Shown: positions 1 to 9,956, numbered from the stretch's first letter. The stretch is 64,000 bases of DNA from Yersinia entomophaga (GCF_001656035.1 NZ_CP010029.1:2243076-2307075), one strand, 5' to 3'. A program made the numbers and translations. The notes: a model not told the origin generated them from the letters alone.

Positions 1-1605
1 GAAAACATTTATAACCATATCAATAGCTCGGCCAGTCCCAAATCTATTGATGCATCTTCAGATGAAGATATGAATCAAAACAAAACAACCGAAGTAGCGG
101 TTAATACCCCCCCTCAGCATGTTGATGTCGTTCCCAACGACGTAATACACCCGGTTGTGATTAATCCAAATTTGAATAACGATATCTGGACAATAGATGA
201 TGAGTCCATCATTGAAAGTTTATCTTTGAGCAATAACTCAAAAATAGTCATTTTGCCCAGCAGCGAACTGGGGAGTTATATTTTTTACATGAACGAGTAC
301 CAATCTGATAATAGCCAAAATGAAATACACTTCCACACACAAATTGGTAATAACGAATACCCAGGTGGATATCTTTGGATTAATAGTGACAGCGCAGGCA
401 CAACTTTTGTCACTATCCATAATCACCGAGTCAACGAATCAATAAATAAACACGATCAGGATATTCAACTCATAGAGGTTTCAGGCGAAATAAAAGGCAA
501 CTTTATTCAGCGTGGTCGCGTTATATCCGGCGCTTATGATTATCGATTGTTACGCGACGGGCCAGCTGGCAAAAGCTGGTATCTCACCAATAAGGTCTCC
601 CTGGATCCTAAAGTGGCAAACTCTACCGCACGGGTGTACCGCCCAGAAGCGGCAGGTTATATAGCCAACCAGATAGCCGCTAACAAACTCTTTATCAGCG
701 ATATTCACGATCGCTTTAATCAAACCGATTATGTAGATCCTCTCAGCGGCCAGAAAATGACGCCCCCAATGTGGATGAAAACATCCGCAGGTATTCATCG
801 TTTTAAGGATTCATCGGGCCAGTTGGCCAGTAAATCCACATATTCCTCTATTCAGTTAGGCGATATCTTGAACCAATGGTCAACCAACGATAACGATGTT
901 GGATACTTTGGTATTACTGGCGGATATGGAAAGGCCAATGCTAATAGCGAATCGAATATTACCGGTTATCGCGCCCATTCCAACACTCACGGATATAACT
1001 TGGGGCTTTACACCACATGGTTTGCCGATCGCTCCACTAAGCTAGGTGCCTATATTGATATTCTGGGGCAATATAGCTGGTTTAAAAATAGCGTCGAAAC
1101 CCAGGGAGAAGGTAATGAATCATATAAAAGTAAGGGATTTACTACCTCTATAGAAACTGGTTTTAAACACCCACTGATTGATCAGGAACAGTTTGGTTTA
1201 TTTATCCAACCTAAAGCTCAGGCCGTTTGGCAGGGAATTAAAGCTAAAAATCATGTTGATGCTTATGGCACGCTGATTTCACCTAAAGACAACCACCATT
1301 GGATGACAAACGTCGGCTTACGCAGTTATATGCAGATCAACTCTGGCACGCTGTCGGAGAAACGCACACTGTCAGTCAAACCTTATCTGGAGACAAACTG
1401 GATCCATAATAGCAAAGCTGCGGGAATCATTATGGATAACGCAAAAATTGATCGTTCGGGTGGAAAGCATATCGCAGAAGTTAAGTTAGGTATTGAAGGC
1501 ATCTTTAATAAAGATCTTAACATCTGGGGTAATTTAGGCCATCAAATGGGCAAACAAGGCTACTCTGACACCAATGCGGGTCTTGGCATGAAATACCAAT
1601 TCTAA
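1..1605 (+). CDS. Autotransporter, C-terminal part (5' truncated by window)
   Basis: The reading frame is open from base 1, so at least 534 residues are present and the N-terminus lies outside the window. The first in-window ATG (position 70) is unlikely to be the true start. The visible N-terminal half is Asn/Ser-rich, as in a beta-helical passenger. A motif GAYDYRLLRDG...SWYLTN near residues 180-200 matches the autochaperone region that precedes the translocator. The last ~270 residues form a type Va beta-barrel, beginning around YRPEAAGYIANQ and ending in the terminal Phe (KYQF) typical of outer-membrane proteins. Family knowledge says the barrel exports the passenger to the cell surface. 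Whether this one is an adhesin or an enzyme cannot be judged without the missing passenger. Confidence 0.9.
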   Translation, partial: ENIYNHINSSASPKSIDASSDEDMNQNKTTEVAVNTPPQHVDVVPNDVIHPVVINPNLNNDIWTIDDESIIESLSLSNNSKIVILPSSELGSYIFYMNEYQSDNSQNEIHFHTQIGNNEYPGGYLWINSDSAGTTFVTIHNHRVNESINKHDQDIQLIEVSGEIKGNFIQRGRVISGAYDYRLLRDGPAGKSWYLTNKVSLDPKVANSTARVYRPEAAGYIANQIAANKLFISDIHDRFNQTDYVDPLSGQKMTPPMWMKTSAGIHRFKDSSGQLASKSTYSSIQLGDILNQWSTNDNDVGYFGITGGYGKANANSESNITGYRAHSNTHGYNLGLYTTWFADRSTKLGAYIDILGQYSWFKNSVETQGEGNESYKSKGFTTSIETGFKHPLIDQEQFGLFIQPKAQAVWQGIKAKNHVDAYGTLISPKDNHHWMTNVGLRSYMQINSGTLSEKRTLSVKPYLETNWIHNSKAAGIIMDNAKIDRSGGKHIAEVKLGIEGIFNKDLNIWGNLGHQMGKQGYSDTNAGLGMKYQF

Positions 1606-1612
1606 ACGGCCT

Positions 1613-1667
1613 CCAGTGCCGGGCGCGCACTCAAAACGCTATCCCGGCCTTGGTGCATTTTTGTTTA
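1613..1667 (+). terminator. Probable terminator after the autotransporter gene
   Basis: An imperfect inverted repeat has arms CCA..GCCGGG and CCCGGC..TGG. It is followed by a short T-rich stretch just after the autotransporter stop codon. It is of moderate quality because of two mismatches and a long loop. Confidence 0.45.
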
Positions 1668-1765
1668 ATTTAGCTGAAAACGGTACTATCGGCTGATTAC
1701 TTCCAACGTAAAGCCATCATCGTTAAAATCCTAACGGTGAGGCTTATCAGCCAGAGCATACTCAG

Positions 1766-2269
1766 ATGCAGGAATTGACCTATCTGCAAGGTTATCCCGA
1801 ACAGTTGCAAACCCAGGTTCGTCAGTTAATCACCGAACAACGTTTGGGGCAGGTTCTTCGCAGCCGTTATCCTCAACCGCATGATTACAATACGGATAAG
1901 TCACTTTATCAGTACACCATGGATCTGAAGAACCAGTACCTGCGTAACGCTCAACCGCTGAGCAAAGTGGCTTACGACAGCAAAATCCAAGTAATGAAAC
2001 ACGCATTGGGGCTACATACCGCCATTTCACGGATTCAGGGAGGGAAATTAAAAGCCAAGGCTGAAATTCGCGTAGCGACGGTATTTAAAAATGCGCCTGA
2101 GCCTTTCCTGAAAATGATTGTGGTGCATGAATTGGCGCACTTAAAAGAAAAAGAGCACAACAAAGCCTTTTATAGCCTGTGTTGTCACATGGAACCGCAA
2201 TATCATCAGTTAGAGTTCGATACCCGGCTTTATCTGACCCAATTATCTCTGTTTGGCGATATTTACTAA
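1766..2269 (+). CDS. ygjP: YgjP family zinc metallohydrolase
   Basis: The 167-residue protein has the length of E. coli YgjP and sits in the same neighbourhood, upstream of ygjR and alx. A zinc-metallopeptidase-type HEXXH motif (HELAH, residues 121-125) is followed by a third likely ligand at His131. This is the M48-like YgjP/SprT arrangement. The cytoplasmic E. coli protein has been reported, from memory, to hydrolyse UTP to UMP, so it may be a nucleotide pyrophosphatase and not a protease. There is no signal peptide. The start is the first ATG of the frame, with only a weak ribosome-binding site before it. Confidence 0.88.
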   Translation: MQELTYLQGYPEQLQTQVRQLITEQRLGQVLRSRYPQPHDYNTDKSLYQYTMDLKNQYLRNAQPLSKVAYDSKIQVMKHALGLHTAISRIQGGKLKAKAEIRVATVFKNAPEPFLKMIVVHELAHLKEKEHNKAFYSLCCHMEPQYHQLEFDTRLYLTQLSLFGDIY

Positions 2270-2367
2270 CCGCTTAATTGACCTAACGGCATCAATAAAT
2301 TCTCATCGTCAGCCCTTTTTCTGGCGGCGGTTCAATGACTGACACAGTACACAGATACGGAGCTTTT

Positions 2368-3366
2368 ATGATTCGCTTTGCTGTTATTGGCACAAACTGG
2401 ATTACCGAACGGTTTATTGATGCCGCCCACGCAAGTGGCAAGATGTCGTTGGCTGCGGTCTACTCACGTCAATTGGAGCAGGCGCAAAATTTCGGCAATA
2501 AATTTGGGGTCAGCGCCTGTTTTCATTCTCTGGAACACCTAGCCCAGAGCAACGAGGTAGATGCGGTTTATATCGCCAGCCCCAACTCTCTGCACTATTC
2601 CCAAGCCTTGCTGTTACTCAGTCATAAAAAGCACGTAATTTGCGAAAAATCTCTGGCCTCTAATCTGGCCGAGGTTGAAGCCTTAATTGCCTGCGCCAAA
2701 AAATATCAGGTCATACTCTTCGAAGCGTTTAAAACTGCCTATTTGCCTAATTTTATTCAGCTGCAAAATGCGTTGCCCAAGTTAGGCCAGTTACGCAAAG
2801 CCTTTATCAATTTTTGCCAGTATTCCTCTCGCTATCAGCGTTATTTAAATGGCGAAAATCCTAATACCTTCAATCCCGCTTTTTCTAACGGCTCGATTAT
2901 GGATATCGGCTATTACTGTCTGGCAAGCGCCATCGCGCTATGGGGAGAACCTCAGAGCGTACAGGCTAGCGCCACTCTGCTGCCCAGCGGAGTCGACGCT
3001 CACGGTACGGTCTGCCTGAATTACGGTGAATTCGACGTCGTATTATTCCATTCCAAAGTCAGCCAATCTCATATTCCTAGCGAAATTCAGGGCGAAGACG
3101 GCACGCTAGTTATTGAAAGAATCTCTGAGTGCCACAGCATCACCTATACTCCAAGAGGTCAGGAGATACAGGATCTGACGCTACCGCAGTATGAAAATAA
3201 TATGAGGTATGAAGCTGAAGCCTTCGCCGATTTGATTGCTAAAAATCAGGTTGAGCATCCAGGTTTAGCGCTTTCAGTCAGCACCGCGCGCCTTCAAACT
3301 GAAATTCGTCGCCAGACTGGCGTAGTTTTCCCTGCGGATTCGCAGCAAGCATCATCATTAAAATGA
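2368..3366 (+). CDS. ygjR: Gfo/Idh/MocA family oxidoreductase YgjR
   Basis: This is a 332-residue cytoplasmic oxidoreductase of the glucose-fructose oxidoreductase/inositol dehydrogenase family. The N-terminal Rossmann fold starts FAVIGTNWI. It is followed by the conserved CEKSLASN segment, equivalent to the family's catalytic EKP motif with Ser replacing Pro. The C-terminal half forms the substrate-binding beta-sheet domain. I chose ATG 2368 over an upstream in-frame ATG at 2335 because GGAG lies a few bases before it and the protein then starts directly with the Rossmann strand. The substrate is not known. The position matches E. coli ygjR. Confidence 0.88.
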   Translation: MIRFAVIGTNWITERFIDAAHASGKMSLAAVYSRQLEQAQNFGNKFGVSACFHSLEHLAQSNEVDAVYIASPNSLHYSQALLLLSHKKHVICEKSLASNLAEVEALIACAKKYQVILFEAFKTAYLPNFIQLQNALPKLGQLRKAFINFCQYSSRYQRYLNGENPNTFNPAFSNGSIMDIGYYCLASAIALWGEPQSVQASATLLPSGVDAHGTVCLNYGEFDVVLFHSKVSQSHIPSEIQGEDGTLVIERISECHSITYTPRGQEIQDLTLPQYENNMRYEAEAFADLIAKNQVEHPGLALSVSTARLQTEIRRQTGVVFPADSQQASSLK

Positions 3367-3409
3367 ATAGGTGTGATTGACCAACGCCCTCTTTTGAATT
3401 AATTTTGGT

Positions 3410-3614
3410 GCTGCAAAGGGGAGTAACTTCATTGCCGGTTTGCCGTCATTACGGTGCGAAAGCACTCGGTTACCGGGCAACCTCATCATGTAGAAGCAAT
3501 TAAATCGCTTTTACATCATCAGGGTTGTAAGTGAGACCTTGCCGGAAGGCGAGGTTTGCTTGCAGCTCAGACATAGCGGCTGGCGTCTTCCGACGTTGGC
3601 CGTTTTGTTTTTTT
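3410..3614 (+). promoter_or_regulatory. yybP-ykoY (Mn2+/pH-responsive PRE) riboswitch upstream of alx
   Basis: The conserved 5' block GCAAAGGGGAGTA (3412-3424) and the distal block GTGAGACCTTGCCGG (3531-3545) are the hallmarks of the yybP-ykoY manganese aptamer. The same RNA in E. coli is the pH-responsive element (SraF/PRE) controlling alx. The aptamer spans about 3410-3560. The rest is an expression platform ending in an intrinsic terminator next to the alx ribosome-binding site. Manganese binding and alkaline pH are known in E. coli to favour the alx-expressing fold. The control logic here is inferred from that similarity. Confidence 0.9.
3579..3614 (+). terminator. Rho-independent terminator of the alx riboswitch
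   Basis: A nine-base-pair stem, including three G-U pairs, closes a UUCC tetraloop (arms 3579-3587 and 3592-3600). A T-rich run to 3614 follows at once. The hairpin lies between the aptamer and the alx start, so it is the switching element of the expression platform. Confidence 0.85.
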
Positions 3615-3632
3615 ATGAGGTTTACTCTGATG

Positions 3633-4598
3633 ATGAACTCCGTTGGTACGCCCGTACTTTGGGTCGGTTTTGCCGTTGTAGTCGCGATTATGCTCGCCGT
3701 TGATCTTTTCCTTCAGGGCCGTCGCGGCTCTCAAACCATGACGCTACGTCAGGCCGCCGCCTGGTCGTTGGTATGGGTGAGCCTGGCTATGCTGTTTAAC
3801 GCCGGTTTCTGGTGGTATCTGAGCGAAAGCGTAGGGCGCGAAATTGCGGATAAGCAGGCGCTCGCTTTCCTGACCGGCTATCTGATTGAAAAAGCCTTAG
3901 CGGTCGATAATGTCTTTGTCTGGCTGATGCTATTCAGCTATTTTGCCGTTCCTGCCAATCTACAGCGACGCATCCTGATCTACGGCGTACTTGGGGCAAT
4001 CGTGCTGCGAACGGCAATGATCTTCGCAGGTAGCTGGCTGGTTTCGCAATTTAGCTGGATTCTTTATCTGTTCGGTGCCTTCCTGTTATTCACCGGCCTG
4101 AAAATGGCATTTGGCAAAGAGGATAACAGCCCCATTGGTGATAAACCCTTAGTGCGCTGGATTCGCAATCACTTACGCATGACTGACGAACTCCACGGCG
4201 AACGTTTCGTCATTCGCAAAAATGGTCTGTTGTACGCGACACCTTTGGTGCTGGTGCTGATTCTGGTTGAGCTGAGCGACGTCATTTTTGCCGTCGACAG
4301 CATTCCAGCAATCTTTGCCATCACCACCGATCCCTTTATTGTGCTGACTTCTAACCTGTTCGCGATTCTCGGCCTGCGCGCCATGTATTTCCTGCTAGCA
4401 AACGTGGCGGAGCGCTTCTCGCTATTGAAATACGGTCTGGCAGCGATTCTGGTGTTTATCGGAATCAAAATGATGATCATCGATCTGTTCCATATTCCTA
4501 TCGGCATCTCTCTTGGCGTAGTTGCCGGTATTCTAGCCCTCACTTTACTAGTGAATGCCTGGGTGAATCACCGCGCCGATCAAAATACACCACACTAA
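3633..4598 (+). CDS. alx: TerC-family membrane protein Alx (Mn export)
   Basis: This 321-residue inner-membrane protein equals E. coli Alx in length and begins [10 protein letters not shown]. It has about nine hydrophobic segments. Two conserved acidic motifs of the TerC family are visible: [12 protein letters not shown] in the first half and [14 protein letters not shown] in the second. The Asp residues within the membrane are thought to bind metal. Family work links Alx to manganese export and alkaline response. ATG 3633 gives the E. coli length. ATG 3630, one codon earlier and nearer the GAGG at 3617-3620, is a close alternative, and longer in-frame extensions run into the riboswitch. Confidence 0.95.
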   Translation: MNSVGTPVLWVGFAVVVAIMLAVDLFLQGRRGSQTMTLRQAAAWSLVWVSLAMLFNAGFWWYLSESVGREIADKQALAFLTGYLIEKALAVDNVFVWLMLFSYFAVPANLQRRILIYGVLGAIVLRTAMIFAGSWLVSQFSWILYLFGAFLLFTGLKMAFGKEDNSPIGDKPLVRWIRNHLRMTDELHGERFVIRKNGLLYATPLVLVLILVELSDVIFAVDSIPAIFAITTDPFIVLTSNLFAILGLRAMYFLLANVAERFSLLKYGLAAILVFIGIKMMIIDLFHIPIGISLGVVAGILALTLLVNAWVNHRADQNTPH

Positions 4599-4629
4599 CT
4601 ATGTGACTATCTGCCTGATAATCTATTAC

Positions 4630-4658
4630 ACGGGGTGTCTGTCACCCCGTATTTATTT
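4630..4658 (+). terminator. Rho-independent terminator of alx
   Basis: A perfect eight-base-pair stem (ACGGGGTG / CACCCCGT, arms 4630-4637 and 4643-4650) is followed by ATTTATTT. It lies 31 bases after the alx stop. Confidence 0.9.
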
Positions 4659-4915
4659 GGCAGATACCACTAATCGCCAAATGTTATCTTGATCACACAT
4701 ATGTAAACAAAATGTTATGCAAAGTGATCAACATTATATTTCCCTAATTGTTTCTTTCCAGCCTATTCCATTCCCTTATACTAACCCTGCAAACACACTT
4801 GGTTACAGGTTTGAAGAAAAAGTACCCGGTCAGGTTCCGGCCGAGGTATGAAGCCTGTACAACGTCATTCAACACAGCGACATTCAGTTCACTGGGAAGA
4901 GGTAAATTGATATTT
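4659..4915 (+). promoter_or_regulatory. sstT upstream region with inverted repeat
   Basis: This segment between the alx terminator and sstT holds no gene. It contains an eight-base inverted repeat, TTGATCAC (4689-4696) and GTGATCAA (4724-4731), each arm next to an ATGTTAT copy. A possible -10 box TATACT lies at 4777-4782 without a clear -35. The sstT ribosome-binding site (GGGAAGAGG, 4894-4902) closes the region. Confidence 0.4.
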
Positions 4916-6163
4916 ATGGAAAACAAAAAATCAGGGCTATTTCACTACTTAAGCCACGGAAGTCTGGTTAAACAGATATTGGTGGGTTTGGTTGCCGGTA
5001 TCATTCTGGCAAGCGTTTCACAATCAGCCGCTGTCGCGGTAGGCCTGTTAGGCACCTTGTTTGTCGGCGCATTGAAGGCCGTCGCCCCGGTATTAGTATT
5101 GATGCTGGTAATGGCTTCTATCGCAAATCATAAGCAGGGTCAGAAAACCAGTATTCGCCCTATCCTGTTCCTGTACTTGTTAGGAACCTTCTCGGCGGCC
5201 CTGATTGCCGTCGCCGTGAGTTTCATGTTCCCTTCGACGCTGGTATTGGCAACCAATAATGCCGATATCTCCCCTCCGGGCGGCATTGTTGAAGTATTAC
5301 GTGGGCTATTACTGAGCATCGTTGCCAACCCGATTCATGCGCTATTGAACGGCAATTACATCGGTATTCTGGCTTGGGCGGTCGGTTTAGGCTTTGCTCT
5401 GCGTCATGGCTCAGAGACTACCAAGTCTTTGATTTCTGATATGTCTCACGCCGTTACCTTCGTGGTACGAGTGGTGATTCGCTTTGCTCCTCTGGGTATT
5501 TTTGGTCTGGTAGCTTCTACTCTGGCAGAAACTGGCTTCGGCGTATTACTGGGCTATGTGCAACTGCTGGTCGTATTGATCGGCTGTATGCTTCTGGTAG
5601 CACTGGTGGTTAACCCACTGATTGTTTTCTGGAAAATTCGCCGTAATCCTTACCCACTGGTGTTTGCCTGCCTGCGTGAAAGCGGTGTAACCGCATTCTT
5701 TACCCGTAGCTCTGCGGCCAACATTCCAGTGAACATGGAACTTTGTAAAAAGCTGAATCTGAACGAAGATACCTATTCAGTTTCCATTCCACTGGGTGCC
5801 ACCATCAATATGGCCGGCGCGGCAATTACCATCACCGTGTTGACGCTGGCAGCGGTACATACGTTGGGTATTGCGGTTGATTTGCCGACGGCATTATTGC
5901 TCAGCGTAGTCGCGGCTGTGTGCGCCTGTGGCGCTTCCGGTGTGGCTGGTGGTTCGTTGCTGTTGATTCCGCTAGCCTGCGGTTTATTCGGTATTCCAAA
6001 TGAAATCGCCATGCAGGTAGTTGCTGTAGGCTTTATCATTGGCGTATTGCAGGATTCGGCAGAAACCGCGCTGAACTCCTCTACCGATGTGCTGTTTACC
6101 GCCGCAGCCTGTCAGGCTGACGATGCCAAACTGGCTAATCCAGACCCGCTGGCAACGCGTTAA
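4916..6163 (+). CDS. sstT: Serine/threonine:Na+ symporter SstT
   Basis: This is a 415-residue inner-membrane transporter of the dicarboxylate/amino acid:cation symporter family, importing serine and threonine with sodium. Diagnostic segments shared with E. coli SstT are [11 protein letters not shown] at the N-terminus, [14 protein letters not shown] (serine-rich hairpin loop) and [14 protein letters not shown] chose ATG 4916 because a good ribosome-binding site precedes it and the length matches the 414-residue E. coli protein. The frame stays open upstream to 4748, but that extension has no family similarity. The gene is monocistronic, ending in a terminator shared with convergent ygjV. Confidence 0.96.
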   Translation: MENKKSGLFHYLSHGSLVKQILVGLVAGIILASVSQSAAVAVGLLGTLFVGALKAVAPVLVLMLVMASIANHKQGQKTSIRPILFLYLLGTFSAALIAVAVSFMFPSTLVLATNNADISPPGGIVEVLRGLLLSIVANPIHALLNGNYIGILAWAVGLGFALRHGSETTKSLISDMSHAVTFVVRVVIRFAPLGIFGLVASTLAETGFGVLLGYVQLLVVLIGCMLLVALVVNPLIVFWKIRRNPYPLVFACLRESGVTAFFTRSSAANIPVNMELCKKLNLNEDTYSVSIPLGATINMAGAAITITVLTLAAVHTLGIAVDLPTALLLSVVAAVCACGASGVAGGSLLLIPLACGLFGIPNEIAMQVVAVGFIIGVLQDSAETALNSSTDVLFTAAACQADDAKLANPDPLATR

Positions 6164-6185
6164 ATCTCAAGATTCTCACTTATCC

Positions 6186-6213
6186 AAAGGGTGGCAAAAG
6201 CCGCCCTTTTTAT
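6186..6213 (+). terminator. Terminator between convergent sstT and ygjV
   Basis: A ten-base-pair stem (arms 6186-6195 and 6200-6209, one G-U pair) with an AAAA loop is followed by T residues. It directly follows sstT and touches the ygjV stop codon, so it could also act on the opposite strand. Confidence 0.8.
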
Positions 6214-6740
6214 CCTTTCTTTTCGACCAGAAAAGGATCGATGCCCTGCAATTGCAAGCGACGGAAGCGGATGATATTAAAGCCGTTAATCAGCAGGAAA
6301 CTCCCTTCAATCAGCGATCCGCCAATCGAACCCAGCCAGATATTATGAATTACCCAACAGGCGGTTGAGCACCACATAATACAGCGCGTGGTTAAGCCGT
6401 GAGTGCGGAACAGCGCCCAAGTACTGGCTACGGTGCCAATTATCGGCAAAAGCTCTACTACGTGATGCATTCGCCACAAACCTAACGTTAGTGTCAGAAT
6501 GATAAACACAACCATCACTATGCTGCTACGAGTCTTGGTCGAGATCAGGGTGCGTAGAGCGTTAAGCAATGCACTGCTGCCTGCTGCACTGGCTCCCATC
6601 AGAAAGAAATGGCCACCGATGATGGCGCTATAAGCCGAAAGTTGCAGTTTGAAACGTCGTTCATCCCGGTTGAAAAACATGGTAATACCGACAAAAAATG
6701 CCAATACGCCAACAGCTTGGGCAAACCAATAGAACGTCAT
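6210..6740 (-). CDS. ygjV: YgjV family inner-membrane protein
   Basis: This 176-residue polytopic protein has five to six hydrophobic helices, beginning FYWFAQAVGVLAFFVG. It matches the YgjV family (usually about 180 residues) and keeps the E. coli position between sstT and the uxa genes. Its function is unknown. The charged cluster FFNRDERRFKLQ after the first helix and the acidic residues within helices are family features. It is convergent with sstT and appears to be transcribed alone. Confidence 0.88.
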   Translation of the reverse strand: MTFYWFAQAVGVLAFFVGITMFFNRDERRFKLQLSAYSAIIGGHFFLMGASAAGSSALLNALRTLISTKTRSSIVMVVFIILTLTLGLWRMHHVVELLPIIGTVASTWALFRTHGLTTRCIMWCSTACWVIHNIWLGSIGGSLIEGSFLLINGFNIIRFRRLQLQGIDPFLVEKKG

Positions 6741-6803
6741 GGTGGGGTATTCCTGGTATAGGGGAGTCCCTATCTCTTCTGGAGTCGAACATAGCTAAAA
6801 CGA

Positions 6804-6839
6804 CGCGCTTACCGCTAATCGGGGCCCACGGTAAGCGCG
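6804..6839 (-). terminator. Terminator of the uxaCBA operon
   Basis: An eleven-base-pair perfect stem (CGCGCTTACCG and its complement, arms 6804-6814 and 6829-6839) lies downstream of uxaA. On the minus strand it is followed by TCGTTTTA. It is the likely end of the operon transcript. Confidence 0.8.
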
Positions 6840-6883
6840 CGAAAAATGAAATGTCGTTTTATTTTAATGGTTAACCATACTAG

Positions 6884-8374
6884 TTACAAGGTGACTCCGC
6901 TTTTAAAAATAGCTAATTCACGGAAATCATTGGCTTCATTGCGCGCCGGTTTGCCATTGGCAATGGCGACGATCAGTTCGACGAACTCTTCCAGTAAAAC
7001 ATCCATTGAAGTCCCTTTGATTAGTTTTCCCGCATCAAAGTCGATCCAGTGAGGTTTTTTCGCCGCCAACTCGCTGTTGGTAGCCAGTTTCACCGTAGGC
7101 ACGAAACCACCATAAGGCGTACCTCGACCGGTGCTGAATAGCACCATATGACAGCCTGCCCCCGCCAGCGCACTGGTTGCCACCGCATCATTCCCCGGAG
7201 CGCTGAGCAAGTTCAGCCCCGGACGTTGCAGGCGCTCGCCGTACTTCAGCACGTCGACCACTTTGCTTTGCCCTGCTTTTTGGGTGCAGCCCAACGATTT
7301 TTCTTCCAGCGTAGTAATGCCGCCAGCCTTATTACCCGGTGACGGATTTTCGTAAATTGGCTGATGATGAGCGATGAAATACTGTTTAAAATCATTCACC
7401 ATGCTAACAGTCTTTTCAAAGGTAGACTCATCGCGACAACGGCTCATCAAAATGCGTTCTGCACCAAACATTTCTGGTACTTCAGTCAAAACCGAAGTGC
7501 CACCGTTGGCAATCACATAATCGGAGAAACGCCCCAAGAGTGGGTTAGCCGTGATACCGGACAAACCGTCCGAACCACCGCATTCCAGGCCAAATTTCAG
7601 TTCGCTGAGTTGACCCGGCACACGCGGGTCGCTGCGCATTACCTGATATAGTTCTCGCAGTCGTTCCAAGCCAGCTTCCACTTCGTCGTCCTGCTGCTGG
7701 CACACCATAAAGCGAACCCGCTCATTGTCCACTTCTCCCAGCGTAGTTTGGAAAACGTCGACCTGATTGTTCTCGCAGCCTAAACCTATAACTAATACCG
7801 CACCGGCATTAGGATGGCGCACCATATTTTGCAGCATGGTTCGGGTATTTTCGTGATCCTGACCAAGCTGTGAACAGCCGAACGGATGGCTAAACAAATG
7901 CACCCCGTCAATGCCTTCCGCCTCGTTGGTTTCCTTCAGAAAACGCTGTTGGATCTGACGCGCGATACCGTTAACGCAGCCAACGGTTGGAATGATCCAC
8001 AATTCGTTACGAATGCCCACGTCGCCATTTTTGCGACGATAGATCCGAACTTCTCGATCGGCCATTTGCACCGGCAGATCGCTAAATTCTGGCTGATATT
8101 GGTATTCATCCAAGTCACTTAAATTGGTTTTAGCGTTTTGAGAATGAATATGTTCACCGGTTTGAATCGGGCTAAGTGCATGACCTATCGGCAAACCATA
8201 TTTCACAATCATTTGATCCGGCTGGATTAAAGTTAGCGCAAACTTATGCCCGCGGGTCACTGGCTGCGCCAGCGTGATTGCATCGCCATCAATTTTGATG
8301 ACTTCTCCCTGCGCCAGATCCTGTAGAGCAACGGCTACATTATCCAGTGGGTGAATTTTTATCGTCTTTTGCAT
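6884..8374 (-). CDS. uxaA: Altronate dehydratase UxaA
   Basis: The 496-residue enzyme converts D-altronate to 2-keto-3-deoxygluconate, the last hexuronate-specific step of galacturonate breakdown. An N-terminal SAF domain (to about residue 90) is followed by the large GD_AH catalytic domain. That domain contains VGCVNGIARQIQQ, the Cys-containing HPFGCSQLGQDHENT and GLECGGSDGLSGITANP, which likely bind the metal. It is the last gene of uxaC-uxaB-uxaA and starts nine bases after the uxaB stop, with an AAAGG ribosome-binding site overlapping the end of uxaB. Confidence 0.97.
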   Translation of the reverse strand: MQKTIKIHPLDNVAVALQDLAQGEVIKIDGDAITLAQPVTRGHKFALTLIQPDQMIVKYGLPIGHALSPIQTGEHIHSQNAKTNLSDLDEYQYQPEFSDLPVQMADREVRIYRRKNGDVGIRNELWIIPTVGCVNGIARQIQQRFLKETNEAEGIDGVHLFSHPFGCSQLGQDHENTRTMLQNMVRHPNAGAVLVIGLGCENNQVDVFQTTLGEVDNERVRFMVCQQQDDEVEAGLERLRELYQVMRSDPRVPGQLSELKFGLECGGSDGLSGITANPLLGRFSDYVIANGGTSVLTEVPEMFGAERILMSRCRDESTFEKTVSMVNDFKQYFIAHHQPIYENPSPGNKAGGITTLEEKSLGCTQKAGQSKVVDVLKYGERLQRPGLNLLSAPGNDAVATSALAGAGCHMVLFSTGRGTPYGGFVPTVKLATNSELAAKKPHWIDFDAGKLIKGTSMDVLLEEFVELIVAIANGKPARNEANDFRELAIFKSGVTL

Positions 8375-8383
8375 AGAAAACCT

Positions 8384-9835
8384 TTAGCTGTAAGCCGCAA
8401 CCGCTGCTCTCATTCCACGATCCAGGATAGTTTGCAGTTGCTCTGTCACCTGTTCGGCCAACTGGGGTACTGCAGTTAAATCCTGCCCCCAATGATTCGC
8501 ATCAGACAAAACGGTCTGAACCAATGCGGCGGGAGTCGTTTCGTATTGCTTCACACTGCTCCATAAGCGAGAGTAGGTTTCCAGCCAGTGAGCGTCGTCT
8601 TGCAACGGATAGGATTCTCCTTGACGTTCCCCGCGATAAAAGGCGAGCAACGCGGCTAATGCAAAGGTTAAACGCGGCGGCAGCTTGCCCTTTTGCTGCT
8701 GGTAAGCCAGCAGCTGAGGCAAAATGCGGGTACGGAATTTGGTCATACCGTTCAACGCAATAGACAATAACTGGTGCTGAATGAAAGGGTTACGGAAACG
8801 GCTTAATACCGCCTGCGAGAAGGAAAGCAGTTCATCCTCAGGTAAATCCAAAACCGGAACGATTTCTTCAATCATGGTTTTTTCCACGAACTGACTGATT
8901 TCAGAATCATTCATGGTTTGCCCAACGGTATCCAGACCGGCCAGATAAGCGATAGGCACCAGCGCTGTGTGAGCACCGTTCAAAATGGCGACTTTACGCT
9001 CTTTATACGGCTTGATGTCATCCACGATGCACACATTCAGATCCAGTTGATCCAGACGCAACTCTTTTGCCAACCACTGTGGCCCTTGAATAACAAAGAG
9101 ATAGAAGTATTCCGCCGTATCGAGGAAGCTGTCCTGATAGCCCAATTCAGCCTGTAAAGCGGTCACTTCATCGCGGGGATAACCGGTCACAATCCGATCC
9201 ACCAACGTTGAGCAAAAAGTATTATTTTCTGTTAGCCAACGGGTAAATCCAGACGGTAACTGCCAATGCTCCGCATAGCGCAGCACCAGTTCCCGCAAGG
9301 CTTCGCCGTTATAATCGATTAATTCACAGGGCAACAACACCCAGCCTTTATCTGCCGCGCCGTCAAAATGCGTATAGCGCTCAAATAATAAGCGAGTCAG
9401 CTTAGCTGGAAATGACGCCGGTGGCGCATCATCCGGTTTATCTTGCTCATTCCAGGCGATACCGGCTTCGGTCGTATTGGAAAAAACAAAGCGAATATTA
9501 GCATCGCGAGCCAGTGCCAGATACTCGTCGAATTGACGATAGATATTGATCTCCCGATTCACCGAACGGATCAGCCGAGATTCCCGCACCGCTTCCCCCT
9601 GCTCATTCAGACCGCGAATGACCGTGGTATACAGGCCATCCTGCGTACTCAAGGACGGAGGAAAATCCGTATCTATTGGCCGGATCACTACGATCCCAGC
9701 GTTAAGATCGGTATGTTCGTTCAAAAGGTCCAGTTGCCAATCGACAAAGGCGCGCAGGAAATTGCCTTCGCCAAATTGAATAACTTTGTCAGGGTAACTG
9801 CGGCCGGGAAAATCACGACGGTTCAGGGTTAGCAT
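8384..9835 (-). CDS. uxaB: Tagaturonate reductase UxaB
   Basis: This 483-residue NAD-dependent enzyme of the mannitol dehydrogenase family reduces D-tagaturonate to D-altronate. The N-terminal Rossmann domain opens [17 protein letters not shown], and the C-terminal helical domain contains [15 protein letters not shown] with the family Lys-X4-Asn-X2-His active-site signature. It lies between uxaC and uxaA, which places the three consecutive galacturonate enzymes in one operon. In E. coli uxaB is elsewhere on the chromosome. GAGG stands nine bases before the ATG. Confidence 0.97.
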   Translation of the reverse strand: MLTLNRRDFPGRSYPDKVIQFGEGNFLRAFVDWQLDLLNEHTDLNAGIVVIRPIDTDFPPSLSTQDGLYTTVIRGLNEQGEAVRESRLIRSVNREINIYRQFDEYLALARDANIRFVFSNTTEAGIAWNEQDKPDDAPPASFPAKLTRLLFERYTHFDGAADKGWVLLPCELIDYNGEALRELVLRYAEHWQLPSGFTRWLTENNTFCSTLVDRIVTGYPRDEVTALQAELGYQDSFLDTAEYFYLFVIQGPQWLAKELRLDQLDLNVCIVDDIKPYKERKVAILNGAHTALVPIAYLAGLDTVGQTMNDSEISQFVEKTMIEEIVPVLDLPEDELLSFSQAVLSRFRNPFIQHQLLSIALNGMTKFRTRILPQLLAYQQQKGKLPPRLTFALAALLAFYRGERQGESYPLQDDAHWLETYSRLWSSVKQYETTPAALVQTVLSDANHWGQDLTAVPQLAEQVTEQLQTILDRGMRAAVAAYS

Positions 9836-9956
9836 GTTGATCTACCTCATAACGCGTTCCGCCATAGACAGGCCACGGGCGATAAACCGGCATCATATGC
9901 ACAGCCCGTCGCTTTCCGTCCCGCAGACAGCGTTGAATTAAGCAAAAGTTTGAAAG

